From Neoceratodus forsteri (lineage: Eukaryota; Chordata; Ceratodontiformes; Ceratodontidae), in contig JADMNL010000028.1 of NCBI GenBank assembly GCA_016271365.2, forward strand, positions 51,664,001-51,728,000: a stretch of 64,000 nucleotides of DNA. Direction: 5' to 3'. The position numbers and the translations under genes are program-made. This document shows, piece after piece, positions 1 to 11,609 of the stretch. The notes under the pieces are model-generated. The model did no database searches, was not told the DNA's origin, and saw only the letters and a program-made list of their open reading frames with translations. The number at the start of each line of letters is the position of its first letter. The first letter of the stretch is position 1.

Positions 1-1027
1 GCCCAGATGGGGTCTTAAATCTTGCACCTGACCCATTGTGGTACTACCTTCAATGTTATCATTGTCCTGTGAATATGCCCGTGCCTACCCAGAGGGAAGC
101 GGAGCAGTGGTAGCAAGTGTCTGCCATCCAGCCATTGCCGTACTCATGTTGTTCCGCCAGTCTGGTGTTCCAGGAACCAAGGCGTGTCCAGTTTCATCAA
201 CCTTGCAGTGTGCCTTTCCGATTTCATTGCCTCGTCTTCCAGATAGCCTAGATGACATCAACCCAGCTGTTTTCCTGATGTATGGCCTGGGATTTCAGAT
301 GACATCAACCCAGCTGTTCCTTTCCTGTTCCAAGGTTCCATCTCCTAGATGACATCGGCTCGAGATGACATCACCCCAGAAGTTTCCAGACATCCATCCT
401 GTCATTTCCAGAAGATTTCTGCCTAGCTGTATCCGAAAAATGCTGCCAGGAGTCTTTGGCTGGAGATCCAAGTGCAGTTCCATTTTTAATTCTTCAAGGG
501 ACTGGTAAGTTCAGACTTTTCTTACTTTATTGACATTGCAATACACATCCTACACCTGGCAGACTACAGTATTGAACTGTCCACAAAGACTCTCCCCTTT
601 GGAACTACAGTACTTCAAGAACTGTGCTTCACCGGGCTCCGGACCATGAGACTCTTTCATGGACCTTGTCTTCAGGCACTGTTTGTCACTAGCTGGGACA
701 TTTAGGACATTCCATCCCGAAAAGGTGTATTGTGCATAATGTATATATTTTCTACTGTTTTCTACTTTTTCTAAAAAAATATTTTTGGGGATTATCTAGT
801 GTTTTGATGGTAAGGGTTATGGTTGTGTACTGTGTTTGCAGATTTGGAGTGTGTTTTGTCTTTTCTCTTTCAGGTGGATCCTGGTGAAGAAAGAAGAGAA
901 GACAAGAGGATTGAAGGAACTCATCAGAGTTCCTCTGTGCTTTAAAGTGTTTTTTAAGTACTGTGTAGTTGTTAACATGTGTTAACCTTTTTCCTTCCAC
1001 AGGTGTTGTGGGGGAGTGTGGGAGTGT
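1..1027. other. unassigned flank of the DIRS element
   Basis: I see no gene here. Small open frames on both strands have no recognisable domain and no codon pattern worth trusting. The stretch ends at a GT-rich run immediately before the DIRS terminus. Apart from a short repeated motif at 250-372, nothing in it is recognised. It may be part of an older element into which DIRS inserted, since the sequence right of 6687 is also repeat-derived. Confidence 0.5.
250..372 (+). repeat. four spaced copies of AGATGACATC
   Basis: The 10-mer AGATGACATC occurs at 250-259, 297-306, 347-356 and 363-372. The first two copies are extended by the same bases (CAACCCAGCTGTT), giving a local direct repeat with a period of about 47-50 bp. 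The family is not recognised. Confidence 0.6.
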
Positions 1028-1229
1028 AAGAAAAAATTACTCACCTTAGTAATGTTGTTTCTTCTAATGGTGTCTTGCTATATTATGACATATGCAGTTA
1101 GACCCAGCCTTCAAACTGCTCCGGAGGTGAAAGAGTTAACTTTCCATGCCAGGCATGGAATCTTGAGCACGAGCTTGGCTGAGAACTCTGTCTGTTGTTC
1201 TTCAAACTCAAACTGTCAGATCTTTACGA
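1028..1229. repeat. left inverted terminal repeat of DIRS
   Basis: Bases 1072-1229 are the near-identical reverse complement of 6521-6673, sharing for example the run GTCTTGCTATATTATGAC and the AGTTAACTTTCCATGCC block. The outermost 44 bases (1028-1071) are not in the right terminus but reappear inverted in the internal complementary region at 1475-1536. Confidence 0.88.
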
Positions 1230-1474
1230 GCAAAACTCACTAAGATTCTGTGTAGAAGCTGTAAACCTACACTAGCCAACTGGCTACTAAAATATTAACA
1301 CATTTTTTGGTCCCAAAACAAAGACTCAAGTCAGGGGATCCAAAAATAAAAACACAACACCCAAACACCCCAAAAAGAGGGGAAAAAACAAGAGTGGGCA
1401 TCTACTAAGTGCCAACACTGCACTGCCCACCCACATCCCAAAAGCAGAGGTTCTGAGAGGGGCAGGCAGGGGAG

Positions 1475-1575
1475 GTCATAATATAGCAAGACTCCATTAG
1501 AAGAAACAACATTACTAAGGTGAGTAATTTTTTCTTCAAACAACATGAAGTCTTGCTATATTATGACATATGCAG
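1475..1575. repeat. DIRS internal complementary region (ICR)
   Basis: The left half (about 1475-1536) is the reverse complement of the left end of the element, and the right half (about 1535-1575) is the reverse complement of the right end (6648-6687). They join at TTCTT|CAAA. In the DIRS model the ICR templates the joining of the two ends into a circle, and this copy shows exactly that arrangement. It fixes both element boundaries to within about three bases. Confidence 0.9.
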
Positions 1576-2742
1576 ACTACACAGCAGTACCTCCATGGAG
1601 GAGGGACAGAACCTACTTAGGAAATAGGCTCTGAAGCACAGCTGTGCCAAACCGAGCATCACTCCTAGCCTGGATGTCCAGGAGTAATGCTTGGTGAAAG
1701 TGTGAACTGTTTTCCAGGTAGCTGCTTGACATATCTCTATGATAGGGATGTCCCTGGCTGCAGCCAGGGATGCAGCTGTACCTCTGGTAGAGTGAGCCCT
1801 CAGGCCTGAAGGGGGAACCTTACCCAGTTTTTGATAACAAAATTGGATACAAGAGACAATCCACCTGGCAATGGATCTTTTAGTGGCAGGTTTCCCTTTA
1901 CCAACCTCACCATAAGTGAGGAACAGTTGGAGGGAGTCAAACCTGTGACCCTTGGTACGCTCTATGTAGTAACTAAGGGCTCTCTTCACATCTAAGCTGT
2001 GCTGCCTCCTCTGCCAGAGGAGGAATGGTCATGAAGTACACTGGAAGAGAATAGATTGATTAAGGTGGAAATCTGAAACCACCTTAGGCAAGAACTTCCT
2101 GTTAGTCCTGAGGACCACCTTATCTCTATGAAAGGAGATAAAATCAGGCTCCACTGACAAAGCTTGTAATTCACTTATGCGTCTGGCGAAGTGATGGCTA
2201 CTAAACACAGTTTTCCAAGTCAAGTACTTAAGCTCTGCTGAAGACCAAGGCTCAAAAGGGGGGTGCATAAGCTGAGCAATGCAAACATTAAGATCCCAGG
2301 CAGGGAGCAGGGTCCCTGAATGGAGGGTTGGTGTGAAGCAATCCCTTGAAAAACTTGGAGAATACAGGGTGAGCAGAAGAGAAGGGCTTTCCTGCTGATA
2401 TAAAAGCAGAGACAGCTGCCAAATGCACTTTCAGGGTAGCTGGCCTCAGCCCCAAAGTATTTAAGTGGACCATATAATCCAGGACTGTGGGCAAATCAGC
2501 AGATTCTGGGGAAATATGCTTTCCAGAGCACCATATGGAAAACCTTTTCCATTTAGAATTATAAGTAGCCTGGTGGAAGGCTTCCTAGAAGCTTTCAGGA
2601 TATCAAGTACACCTCGAGAAAGGTGTAGGTCAGCAAACTCTAACTCTTCAAGAGCCAGGCCTTGAGGTTGAGGGATTTGAGATTTGGGTGCCAAACTCTC
2701 CCCTGGGCACAGGTTAACAGATTGTGATTCCTGGGAAGACAC
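1561..2742 (-). pseudogene. DIRS tyrosine recombinase, frameshifted
   Basis: This is the integrating enzyme of the DIRS element, a phage-integrase-fold recombinase. The N-terminal core-binding half runs from 2742 to about 2288 and includes a PATLKVHLAAVSAF helix. The catalytic half runs from about 2268 to 1561. The first catalytic arginine is in ARRISELQAL (about 2185-2215). The H-x-x-R pair is in AHSTRG, and the tyrosine nucleophile is in FTKHYSW. All key residues of the R-H-R-Y set are visible, but the open frames are 2742-2461, 2494-2288, 2268-2029 and 1989-1561, so at least three shifts break it. It lies last in the element, next to the ICR, as is usual for DIRS. Confidence 0.9.
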
Positions 2743-3430
2743 AGGGAAGGTGGACTGCTAAGGGACAGGAGTGGATACCAGGGCTGTCTGGCCCAATCTG
2801 GAGCAATCAGAATCATCTTGCAAGGTTGAGATCTGATTTTGACTAGCACCTTGAACAAGAGAGGGAAAGGGGGAAGGCATAGAGAAATTTCCCTTCCCAG
2901 CTGAGCAGGAAGGCATCCAGAGGGACTGAGCCCAACACTGGTGGCCTGCAGCAAAATAGCGGAAGTTGGTGATTGTCTGGGGCTGCAAAAAGATCTATCT
3001 GAGGGGTGCCCCACCTGGCAAATACTACCTCCAGTACTAGGGGATCCAGAGACCATTTGTGATGGCACTGGGAAATCCTGCTGAGAGCATCTGCCAGGAC
3101 ATTGTCCTTGCCTGGGAGGTGAACTGCCATGAGGGAGGTGTTCAGGGAATAAGCTAGAGACCACAACTTCATTGCCTCAGTGCACAAGGCTGAAGACCGA
3201 GTGCCCCCTTGCCTGTTGATGTACCACATTGAAGTGGTGTTGTCTGTTCTGACCTGTACCACTTTGTTCTGAACAGATGCAGAAAAAACCTGAAGTGCTA
3301 GAAAAACTGCTCTGAGTTCCAACAGATTGATGTAGAGCAGAGATTCCTGAGGGGACCACAATCCCTGGGTGGTGAGGTTGCCCATGTGAGCTCCCCACCC
3401 CAAGAGGGACGCATCTGTAGTAAGGGTCAA
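2640..3430 (-). pseudogene. DIRS RNase H plus methyltransferase-like segment
   Basis: The frame 3430-2843 starts with an RNase H core: TTDAS at the first catalytic Asp, LELRAVFLAL around the Glu, VRTDNTTSMWYI around the second Asp and a DALSR motif at the end. It is followed by QIDLFAAPDN and, after a shift into the frame 3164-2640, by LIAPDW and QPWYP. These phrases are typical of the segment after RNase H in DIRS elements, which has been assigned to an adenine-methyltransferase-like domain. I cannot identify a complete catalytic motif for methylation. The region was probably part of one polyprotein with the reverse transcriptase. Confidence 0.82.
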
Positions 3431-3584
3431 GGAGTGAGATTGAGGGATGAAAGGAACCCTGTCTCAGATTGCTTTGATCCTGCCACCACTGTAGGGCCTG
3501 GATCGGGTTCGAGTTACTGGGATCAATTTGGTTAGAGGATCTCTCCTTTGAGACCAGAAGGCTCTCAAATGGAACTGAATGTCC

Positions 3585-4763
3585 TCATCTGAAATTGTGC
3601 TCCTGCACTACTGCTGTGGAGGCAGCCATGTGCCCTAGGGGCTGCAGAAAGTGCCTTGCTGGTCGAGAGACCTGCAGAGTGAAGGAGGAGGCCAGAGCCA
3701 CCAGGGTCTTTGCTCTTTCTAGAGGAAGGAAAGCTCTGGCCTGCTTTGTGTCCAGTTCTACACCTATGAAGGTGAGTAGCTGAACAGGCTCTAGAACTGA
3801 CTTTGGGAGATTGAGAAGGAAACCTAGAGATGTAAGCAGCTGCTGGGTAACCTGAAGGTGGAATTTGACTTGGTCTGGAGACTGGCCCACTATGAGCCAG
3901 TCGTCCAGGTAAGGAAAGATGGCAACCTTTTGCCTTCTTAAATGAGCAACTGCTACTGCCAGGCATTTTGTGAATACCCTTGGGGCAGAGGTGAGGCCGA
4001 AGGGCATTGCTCTGAACTGATAATGGCCTGAGGGCAGTTCGAATCCGAGGTACTTTCGGTGAGAGCTTCTGATGAGAACATGGAAGTAGGCATCCTTGAG
4101 GTCCAGGGACGCTAGTCAGTCCCCTGGCCTTAGAGAGGGTAAAATAATTCCCAGAGTCACCTTTTTGAATTTTGGTTTTAAAATGTGCTTGTTTAGGTAT
4201 CTGAGATCCAGGATGGGCCACCATTCTCCTGTCTTTTTTGGGGTAAGGAAGTACCTGGAGTACAGTCCTTTGCCCTGGTGTAGGGACGGAACCCTTTCTA
4301 CAGCTCTGAGAGCCAGGAAGGTTGAGACTTCTGTTTCCAGAGCGAGAGCCTCTGATGGATTTGCAGGTGGAAAGGATCTGGTTCTCATCTTTGGAAATTT
4401 TTTGAAGCTGAGAACCAGTCCCTGGCTTACTACTTCCAGGACCCACTTGTCTGATGTTAAAGACCCCCAGTCCTGGATGAAGTAAGCCAGCCTGCCCCCA
4501 ACAGGTAATGGAGAATCGGCCCTGGCCATCCCATCAGGGTGCCTGTTTGGCAGGGGCTTTAGGCTGAGGGGTGGGAGCAGGCCTGCTCGTACCCCATCTG
4601 TCTCTCCCTCTGAAGAACCCCCTCTGGGCATAGGCTGAAGAGAAGGCATGGGCTTGGTAAAAAGGCCTGTGAAAGGGCCTGCCCCTGCCCCTGGAAAGCT
4701 GCCTTTGAGGAGTGGCCTGCCTTTCCTTGGCCTCTGCACTCCTATAAGTGGTCCTATACTCAT
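3585..4763 (-). pseudogene. DIRS reverse transcriptase, frameshifted
   Basis: The N-terminal half (4763-4116) contains the GGRLAYF and RAVERVP stretches and ends in YFLTPKKTGEWWPILDLRYL, the usual first RT motifs of DIRS. The C-terminal half (4007-3585) has MPFGLTSAPRVFTK, the catalytic FPYLDDWLIVG and FIGVELDT, which precedes the connection to RNase H. A shift near 4010-4115 separates the halves. A 293-codon open frame overlapping on the same strand (4446-3565) is a shadow. Confidence 0.9.
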
Positions 4764-6128
4764 CCATTTTCTTCATGTAATTCTCTGTCTGCTCCCCAAA
4801 CAGAGAGTTACCCACAACAGGAAAATCCATGGCCTTAGCCTGGGTATCCTGTGACAGGCTGAGTACACCTGAGCCAAGCCATTCTGCGAAAAGCCACAGA
4901 TGTAGCCATGACTCTTGAAGAGACATCATTAGAGTCCACTGCAGCATGGAATTGCACCTTGGATGCCTCAATACCATCAGCAGCCTCCTGCTCCAGCTCC
5001 TTGCCAAGCTGGCCAGGGACCTGTTTCGCTAGATCCATAACAGTATCCCATCTGGATTTCTGGTATCTTGCAACATAGGCCATATAATTTGCCTGTCTGA
5101 GTCCAAGGATGCTGCCATGTACTGTTTCTTTGCCATGGCATCAATCCTCCTGGAGTCCTTGTCAGGGGTGTGAAGCCAAGGGAATATTTGCCTTATCACA
5201 GGCTGCAGCCTGCACTACCCCAACATGGCTGCATTGTTGTGAAAGGAACTCCATATCAGAGCCTGACAATGTGTACCTCTTGTCCATTTTTTTATCCACA
5301 GGAGGTATAGTGTGAGGAGCTTTTAAAATTTTTATTGTCTGTTTCCTAAAAGATTTATGTAAAGGAATAGACAATCTCCTAGACTCTGGGATATCCATCA
5401 TTTCTACATAGTCAGGCTCCTCCTGTTCATCCACAGCTTCTTCCAAAGGGAGCTGGAGGGTTTCAGCCACTTTCTTATAAAATATAAAATGAGAAGGGGA
5501 CTCAGAAAGCCTAGGGGGAGACACTCCTAAAGGTCTGTCTGGGGAGATGTCCGGTTCAATGGGCACATCCAGACTTTCAAAATCACATTCACTCACTTCA
5601 TAATCTTCTCCCTCCTCCCATTCATAAAATTCCTCTATATCATATTCTTGAACCGGTGGCACCGACCGAACCGACCGCTTACCTGATGGTGCGGTCTGGT
5701 CGGAACCGGGAAAGCGACTGGACAATTTTGATCGCTTTGGCTATCTCTGCAGTGGTTGGAGAAGGAAATTTTGGCTCACACCTGCTGATTTTCTAGTCCT
5801 TTTGCTGGGACTGACTCTCCAAGTCAGTTCTCCTTTACTCGAGGAAGTCTCGCCCTGGTCAGAGGGCACTCCCTCAGTTCAGTTGGCACGGACCGGGCTG
5901 GCCATCCGGGTCAGCGGACTTTTTGGCCTCTCGTTCCCTGAGCCTACCAACTCTCTTATCCAGGGTAGCTGCAGGGAAATTCTTGCAAATCTGGCAGTCT
6001 GCATTGAGGTGGTCAAACCCCAGACAATAAACACATGTGGTGTGTGGGTCAGCCTTGGCAAAGACTTCCCCACAGACACTACAGTGTTGAAACCCAGTGG
6101 GCCGGTTTTCTTTGGGTTTCTCAGACAT
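4534..6128 (-). pseudogene. DIRS Gag-like protein, frameshifted
   Basis: The first piece (6128-5874, 84 codons) begins MSEKPKENRP and carries CSVCGEVF followed by CVYCLGFDH and CQIC, a cysteine/histidine cluster typical of the start of vertebrate DIRS Gag. The middle piece (5725-5162) is strongly acidic (EEFYEWEEGEDYEVSECDFE). The third (5083-4835 then 5007-4534) contains helical sequence followed by an RG/RP-rich tail (GRGRPFHRPF, RGFFRGRDRWG), a plausible nucleic-acid-binding end. Three or more shifts interrupt it. It overlaps the start of the RT frame by about 230 bases. Confidence 0.78.
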
Positions 6129-6520
6129 AGTGCCAGCCTAACCAAAAACGTGCCCGTTTATGGCAATCTGCCAAGCAAGACACCCTTATCGGTTCCCAAC
6201 CGTGTCACGGGTCGTGGAAAAAAACGTAATGAAATATGGTTTTTAGAACCGATAAGAACCGGAACCACACTTTCAATGCAATTTAAGTTAAGTTTAACAA
6301 CAACCTGATCGGTTCAAACCGAACCGATAATACCGCTTCAAGTTCCACACAGAAATAACGAAACCTATCTATTACTTACTTATACCACAGACAGAGCTTG
6401 AACTGACCGTTGCGGTTTAAATACAGAGAAAATACAGTTTAAAACTGAGAAAATACACTTTTAACCAACAAAATGAACGAGCGGCAGGAGAAATCTCCGA
6501 GTGACTGTTCAGTGAGGCGG

Positions 6521-6687
6521 AGTAAAGAATCTGACATTTTGAGTTTGAAGAACAACAGACAGAGTTCTCAACCGAGTCACACCAAGATTCCATGTCTGGC
6601 ATGGAAAGTTAACTCTTTCACCTCCGGAGTTCAAGGCTGGGTCTAACTGCATATGTCATAATATAGCAAGACTTCATGTTGTTTGAA
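6521..6687. repeat. right inverted terminal repeat of DIRS
   Basis: Bases 6521-6673 mirror the left repeat. The last bases, 6674-6687, are specific to this end and match the right half of the ICR. The sequence after 6687 no longer matches the ICR, which sets the element end. Confidence 0.88.
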
Positions 6688-6797
6688 TGCTTGCGAATAG
6701 TGTTAGCTCCGTGTTTGGTTTGCAGGTGTCCAGGGATGGGGGGAGGTTCCCCTGTTTTGGGTAGGTTTGTTTTGGTTTTGTAACCCCTAGCTAGGTT

Positions 6798-8243
6798 TGG
6801 GGAGAAAATCTATTTGCTCAGCATCATGGCTAGGTTTGTACTTTTGGCCAGTGGTGCCCAAGTAACTCCGGACACAGGAAGCAATAACTGACATGTCCAA
6901 ACCAGGAAAGGTATTCTAGAGTGTGGCTTTTATTCACATCAACACAGGAATAACAAAGCAAAGATGGACCCCCACAGGGCTACACTCACTGGCTATGCAA
7001 ATTTATAGAGGTCAGAGTTCTTCTTCTTCACTACACGAAACCCTCAGGTTCTGAACTACTCAGGGCTCATATGACCAATTGGTACTCTTCTACTTTGATT
7101 CCTTGACATGGCACCCCAGCCAGTACTTGGACACATTTCCATATAGCATGCAGTTTGATGGTGGCTCCCATGAGCACTTTATAGTTCTAAAAGGGAGAAA
7201 CTATCCTTAATCCCACCTCTGGGTACTTTCTGCAGACACTGGTCAAGTGCTTGGGAGAAAGCTATAGGTGCCCAAACAGAACCCGTAGCGGTAAACCTGG
7301 TTACTCCAGATGGGGGGTTCAGACCTCTTGTTCCAAAATCTATACCCGGCCATTCATTTGGAACAACACCTTTCTTTGAACTACTGGTTGTAGATGCTAT
7401 CTCAAAATGTTTGTCACATTTAACATTCTACACTGTATTCAGGTTGTGTCCTGACTTAAAAAAGATTCTGTAAGTGGCTATGTCCATTCCTTAGACCCCC
7501 ACTCTCTCAGATGCTTCCAAGCCATACACAAATTAAAGCACTGTACTTGGCAAGTCTTCTCCTGACCCCATAGTAGGCACATACTTTTTACACAACTCTC
7601 TGTCTTGGTGAACATAGGCTCTATATCAGAGCAGACTCACGTGGTATGCAGGTGCCCCAGGGCTTCTTTCAGAGGAAATACAAATTCTCTGGTACTCTCT
7701 GTACAACTTCACTTTCAGGCAGCTTTTCCCTTTCCAGGCAGGGCCAGGGGATTGCACCTGAAATGCTGGATTTATCCCCCCCACCCATTCCTACTGGGAT
7801 GGGGCACTGGAACAACGATAGGAACGGTCTCATCCACTTCCTTCTGATCTCTTCTGTGTTCCTCTCTAGAGTGAGAACACACAACCCACTTTCTGATGTA
7901 GCTCTATAGCAGAGCTAGGCTCTGAGGGGCTGCCAACTGCAGCACACATCTTCCTCTCTCTCTCCAGTACCTACTACAGACTCTCCTTCTTGAGTCTCCA
8001 CTGAGAACTGATTTGAATTCCCCAACATTCTACAGCTAACCCCTGAAGCTGCATTCCAATGTGGCCTATGCTGCTGAGAGAATTCTATGGTGATGCGATC
8101 CCTCCAGCTCAGCTGAGACTGAGGACAGAGTGAGACAGTGTGAAACCCATTTAACTGGTGTCTCACAAGCTGCCTGTCCCTGCCTGCCACTGGTTCTAAG
8201 TTGGATTCTCGTAACCCCGGGGAATAAGGGGGTTACAGTTAGA
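6798..8243. repeat. left arm of a long imperfect inverted repeat
   Basis: This arm of about 1.45 kb pairs with 8556-9795 on the opposite strand. Matching blocks visible by eye include GCTAGGTTTGTAC (6829) against GTACAAACCTAGC (9756), the AAGCAAAGATGGACC block (6957) against GGTCCATCTTTGC (9626), the ATGGGGCAC block near 7800 against 8942, and CCAGCTCAGCTGAGACTGA (8104) against 8671. Similarity looks like roughly 75-85 percent. The small open frames inside carry no recognisable domain. Confidence 0.8.
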
Positions 8244-8555
8244 TAGAGTTTCCCTAGATGGCTGGGGGATAGACTGGCTGTGGTCCTGACCTGCAGTAGG
8301 GGCTGCAGTGCTGGTCTATTATGGCTATGCTCTGGAAAGTTCTTCCAGAGCCACTGGTTATTCATAGTAAGATCGTAGTGTAGGGGCTGATGCACCTGCC
8401 AATGGCCTCAGGGCCCTTAGTGTTGTCTGCCTATGCTGAAACATGGTAGGGGAGAAGTTAGTGCTACCTCCCCGTAGTCAACACATAGGGTAGGATGGCC
8501 TGATGCTGGGTTGGTAATGACTGGGGACAGTCATTTTCCTGGCTAAGGGTGGATA
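8244..8555. other. loop between the inverted arms
   Basis: About 310 bases separate the two arms. I see no coding frame, tandem repeat or known repeat core here. Confidence 0.5.
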
Positions 8556-9795
8556 TAACCCCCTTGTTCCCAGGGGTTACTAGAATCCCATTAGAATCTG
8601 TGGCAGACAAGGACAGGCAGCTAGTGAAATGCCAGTTAAATGGATTTCACAGTGTCACACTCTGTTTTTCAGTCTCAGCTGAGCTGGAGTGATGATGTCA
8701 CTTTGGAACTGTCGCAGCAGCATAAGCCACATTGGAAGCTGGCTGCAGGGAGTTAGCTTTAGAATGCTGAGTTAGAGGTAGTCTGCAGTTGGAGTCAGTG
8801 GAGAAGGTTGCAGGTAGTGCAACTTCTCTCTTTAGCTCTGTCAGAGAGCTACCAGTAGTGTTTTTGTTTGCTTCTCACCCTAGTGTGAGCCAGTACAGCC
8901 TAGTGGTGAAGCGGTGGAAACCAAGCCAAGTGATTTTCACATTGCCCCATCCCAGGATGGATGGGATGGATTCCAGGATTCAGGGGCAATCCCCTGGTCC
9001 AGTCTGGACTGCGTTGAAACTGCCTGAGATTCATCTGCTCTGTGAGTACCTATGACTTTTGTGTGGAAAAGCCCTGGGGCACCTGTATTCCTTGTGGTGA
9101 GTTTTGTCTGACAAAGGGACTCTGTCACCCAGACTGTTTTCTGTTTAAAAGTGTCTGCTAAAGTGGGGGTCTATTGAAGAGACATTGCCAATTACAGAAC
9201 TGTTAACTTTCTGACACCTCAGAGGTGTGTAATGTAGTATGTTAAGTGTGAAAGACATTTCAAGATAGCATCTACAAGTTTTCTGTGAGGGTATTAACCA
9301 GATGAATGGCTGAGTATAAACATGGAAGCAAAAGGTGGGAAACCTCTTATCTGGAGCAACTAGTTTACCTCTCTGGGTTCAGTTTGGGCACTTGTGTTTT
9401 TTTTGGGCACCTGTGTTTTCATTCAGTGCATTTTGCCAGTGCCTGAAGAAAATAGCTTACCCAGACATTGATGAAATATGGGAAAGTCTCCTAGTACTGG
9501 CCATGTGTGCCAATCTCCTCATTCAGAACCAGTGTTCACTGTTCAAGTCAGAACCTAAGGATTCACTGTGTGTGTTCTCTGTACCTCAGTAATCTGAATT
9601 ACCAGTAGGAGTAGCCCTGGGGGGTCCATCTTTGCTTTATGATTATTCTCTGTGTATGTAAATAAAAGCCACTCTCTAGAGTCCCAACCTGGTTTGGACA
9701 GTACTGTTATTGCTTCCACTGTGTATGGATTTACTTGGGTGCCCCTGACCAGAAGTACAAACCTAGCATAATTGTGAGCAAACATTTTCCCCCAG
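8556..9795. repeat. right arm of the long inverted repeat
   Basis: This is the partner of 6798-8243. On the plus strand it ends with AATAAAAGCCACTC at about 9660, a polyadenylation-signal-like sequence; the left arm has the same signal facing outward on the minus strand (about 6930). The arms therefore look like two oppositely oriented copies of one unit, such as two LTRs head to head or a fold-back DNA element. No terminal TG/CA or target-site duplication could be fixed. Confidence 0.8.
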
Positions 9796-10183
9796 GGACC
9801 CAGGTTGATAGCCATGGTAAATGGTCCCACCAGGTGTGAGCCAGGTAGTTGCCACACTTGGTTTGCCTGTCTGTGTATGGCAGGGTCAGAAGTAGATGTA
9901 CTAGTAAACTGAACTGTAGTGACAACCCCATGCCTCTCTTTGGCGCCATGTGGTGAGAGGAGCAGCCCTGCTAGTTAGACAAGGGGGGCCAGTTACACTA
10001 GCAAGAGAGAAAATCATGCTGGCCAAAGCTGGAGACCCTAGCTTTTAAGTATATTGGATGTTCACCCTCCAGTGTCTGTTCCAAGCATTTATTTAATATC
10101 TCCTTTTCTGACCTCAGTAGTGTCCTTCCCCCCAATTTCTTCTCCCCCACCTCACCTGTGCCCTCCACCTCCCACACTACCCC
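9796..10183. other. unassigned stretch before the LINE
   Basis: No gene is recognised. A pyrimidine-rich run lies at 10110-10185. The weak open frames on both strands have no domain. The truncated 5' end of the following LINE may begin anywhere after about 10030. Confidence 0.4.
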
Positions 10184-11609
10184 ATGTTCCATTTCAAAAT
10201 GGTCTTGCAGCGTGAAGCCACCCCTTTTCTTCTCAAAGCACTCAGCAAATCATGCTTTAATAGTGACACACTTGATCTCAAGCTACTTAGGCTCACCTTT
10301 AATGAAGTCCTCCTCTCACTCACCATGCTCCTGAACTGCTCACCATCGCTGGGCCAGTTTCCCTCTAGGTGGAAATCTGTCCTCATCACACCCATCCTTA
10401 AAAGTGGAGACCACACCCAGCTGGGGAACTACCATCCCATCTCAATCCTGCTCCCCCCCAAAGCCCTGGAGAAAATTGTAGCCACCCAGCTAACCGACTA
10501 CCTGTTCAAATATAGCCTCCTATGTCCCGAGCAGCATGGCTTCCGATATAACCACAGCACTACTGGAGTTCACTAACGCTCTCCACACATCACTTGACCT
10601 AGGCCACACTGCAGGCACTGTTTTCATAGACCTCTCCAAGGCATCTGATACGGTGCACCACACGCTTCTCTTGGACTCCCTCTCACAGATAGGCACGTCC
10701 CCTGAGACCACTGGCTGGTTTGCTAGCTATCTATCCAAGAGAACCCAGACAGTTAGAATTGCCCAAACATGATCTACACCTTTACAAGTCAGCTCTGGGG
10801 TACCTCAGAGCTCCATCCTGGGCCCCCTACTATTTTTACTTTTCCTCAACTCCTTTCCCAAGGAATGTTCTGGGAAGCTACTTCTATGTGCAGATGACGC
10901 TGTCCTCTACATCTCCCACATGGACCACACCACTCTCCAAAATGCCCTCCAGAAATCTTTCTTAGATGCTTAATCCTGGTTTGTTCAGCATAGATTAGTT
11001 CTCAACTACAAAAAAACCTAAATCTATGGTGTTTGCACATGCCCAAAGGAAAAACCATAGGCTACCCCTGCTCATTCTAAACTCACAAAACAACCCCCTT
11101 GAGCAGGTAACCTCATTCAAGTACCTGGGTATCACCCTGGTCTCCAGACTCTCTTACCATGACCATATCCGAAATCTGTGCTCCGCTGTCAATGTTTGTA
11201 TTGGCCTGCTACACTGGTACAAGCACTGCCTCCCCCTGAAGCCCTACATTTAGCTGTATTGGCTTCTATACTATCCCTCATAGACTATGGTATCATAGTA
11301 TATGGAGCTGCTGACAACATGCACCTCAACAAAATTAGGATGGCCTTAAATAAGACCTGTAGGCTAGCCACTGGCTGCGATAGGCTCACGCATACCTGCA
11401 CTCTTTACACCTCTACCAACTGGCTAAACTTTGATGGGAGGCTAAAATATCAGACCTGCCTCTTCGCTAAAAAAATAACTTCTGGACTACTCCCTCCTGC
11501 TCTTACCCCTCTACTCCAAGCATACCTGTCCACCTGCCACACAGCAAACTGCAACAACCCACTTCTAGGTACCCCACTGCAAAACCTCCTTGGGCCAAAG
11601 AACATTTAA
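10184..11609 (+). pseudogene. LINE reverse transcriptase, copy A
   Basis: This RT would copy the LINE RNA at its target. Visible motifs in order are WKSVLITPILKSGD, NYHPISIL, LEKIVATQLTDYL, EQHGF, GTVFIDLSKASDTVHH, then the catalytic box as LLCADDAVLY near 10885 (the usual Tyr is Cys), then FKYLGI and the C-terminal SLIDYGIIVYGAAD. The frame switches around 10575, 10770 and 11180-11250, and a stop separates the last part. The combination matches the Jockey superfamily (L2/CR1 group). Codon decay and the Cys in the active box argue that it is inactive. Confidence 0.85.

Larger units (their letters stand above)
1028..6687 (-). mobile_element. DIRS-type tyrosine-recombinase retrotransposon
   Basis: A nearly full-length DIRS element lies on the minus strand. 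In transcription order it carries a Gag-like region with zinc-binding cysteines (6128-4534), reverse transcriptase (4763-3585), RNase H plus a methyltransferase-like segment (3430-2640) and a tyrosine recombinase (2742-1561). The termini are inverted repeats (1072-1229 against 6521-6673). An internal complementary region at 1475-1575 repeats the outermost bases of both ends. DIRS elements are known to integrate by recombinase rather than integrase and to make no target-site duplication, and none is seen here. The frames are interrupted by a few shifts and stops, so this copy is probably dead but not very old. Confidence 0.93.

Noticed and set aside
38..352. 104-codon frame as a host gene
   Set aside because: No domain, no splice context, and it spans the local AGATGACATC repeat.
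3565..4446. 293-codon minus-strand open frame
   Set aside because: It overlaps the DIRS reverse transcriptase in another frame, has no domain and a Ser/Pro/Lys-biased composition typical of a shadow frame.
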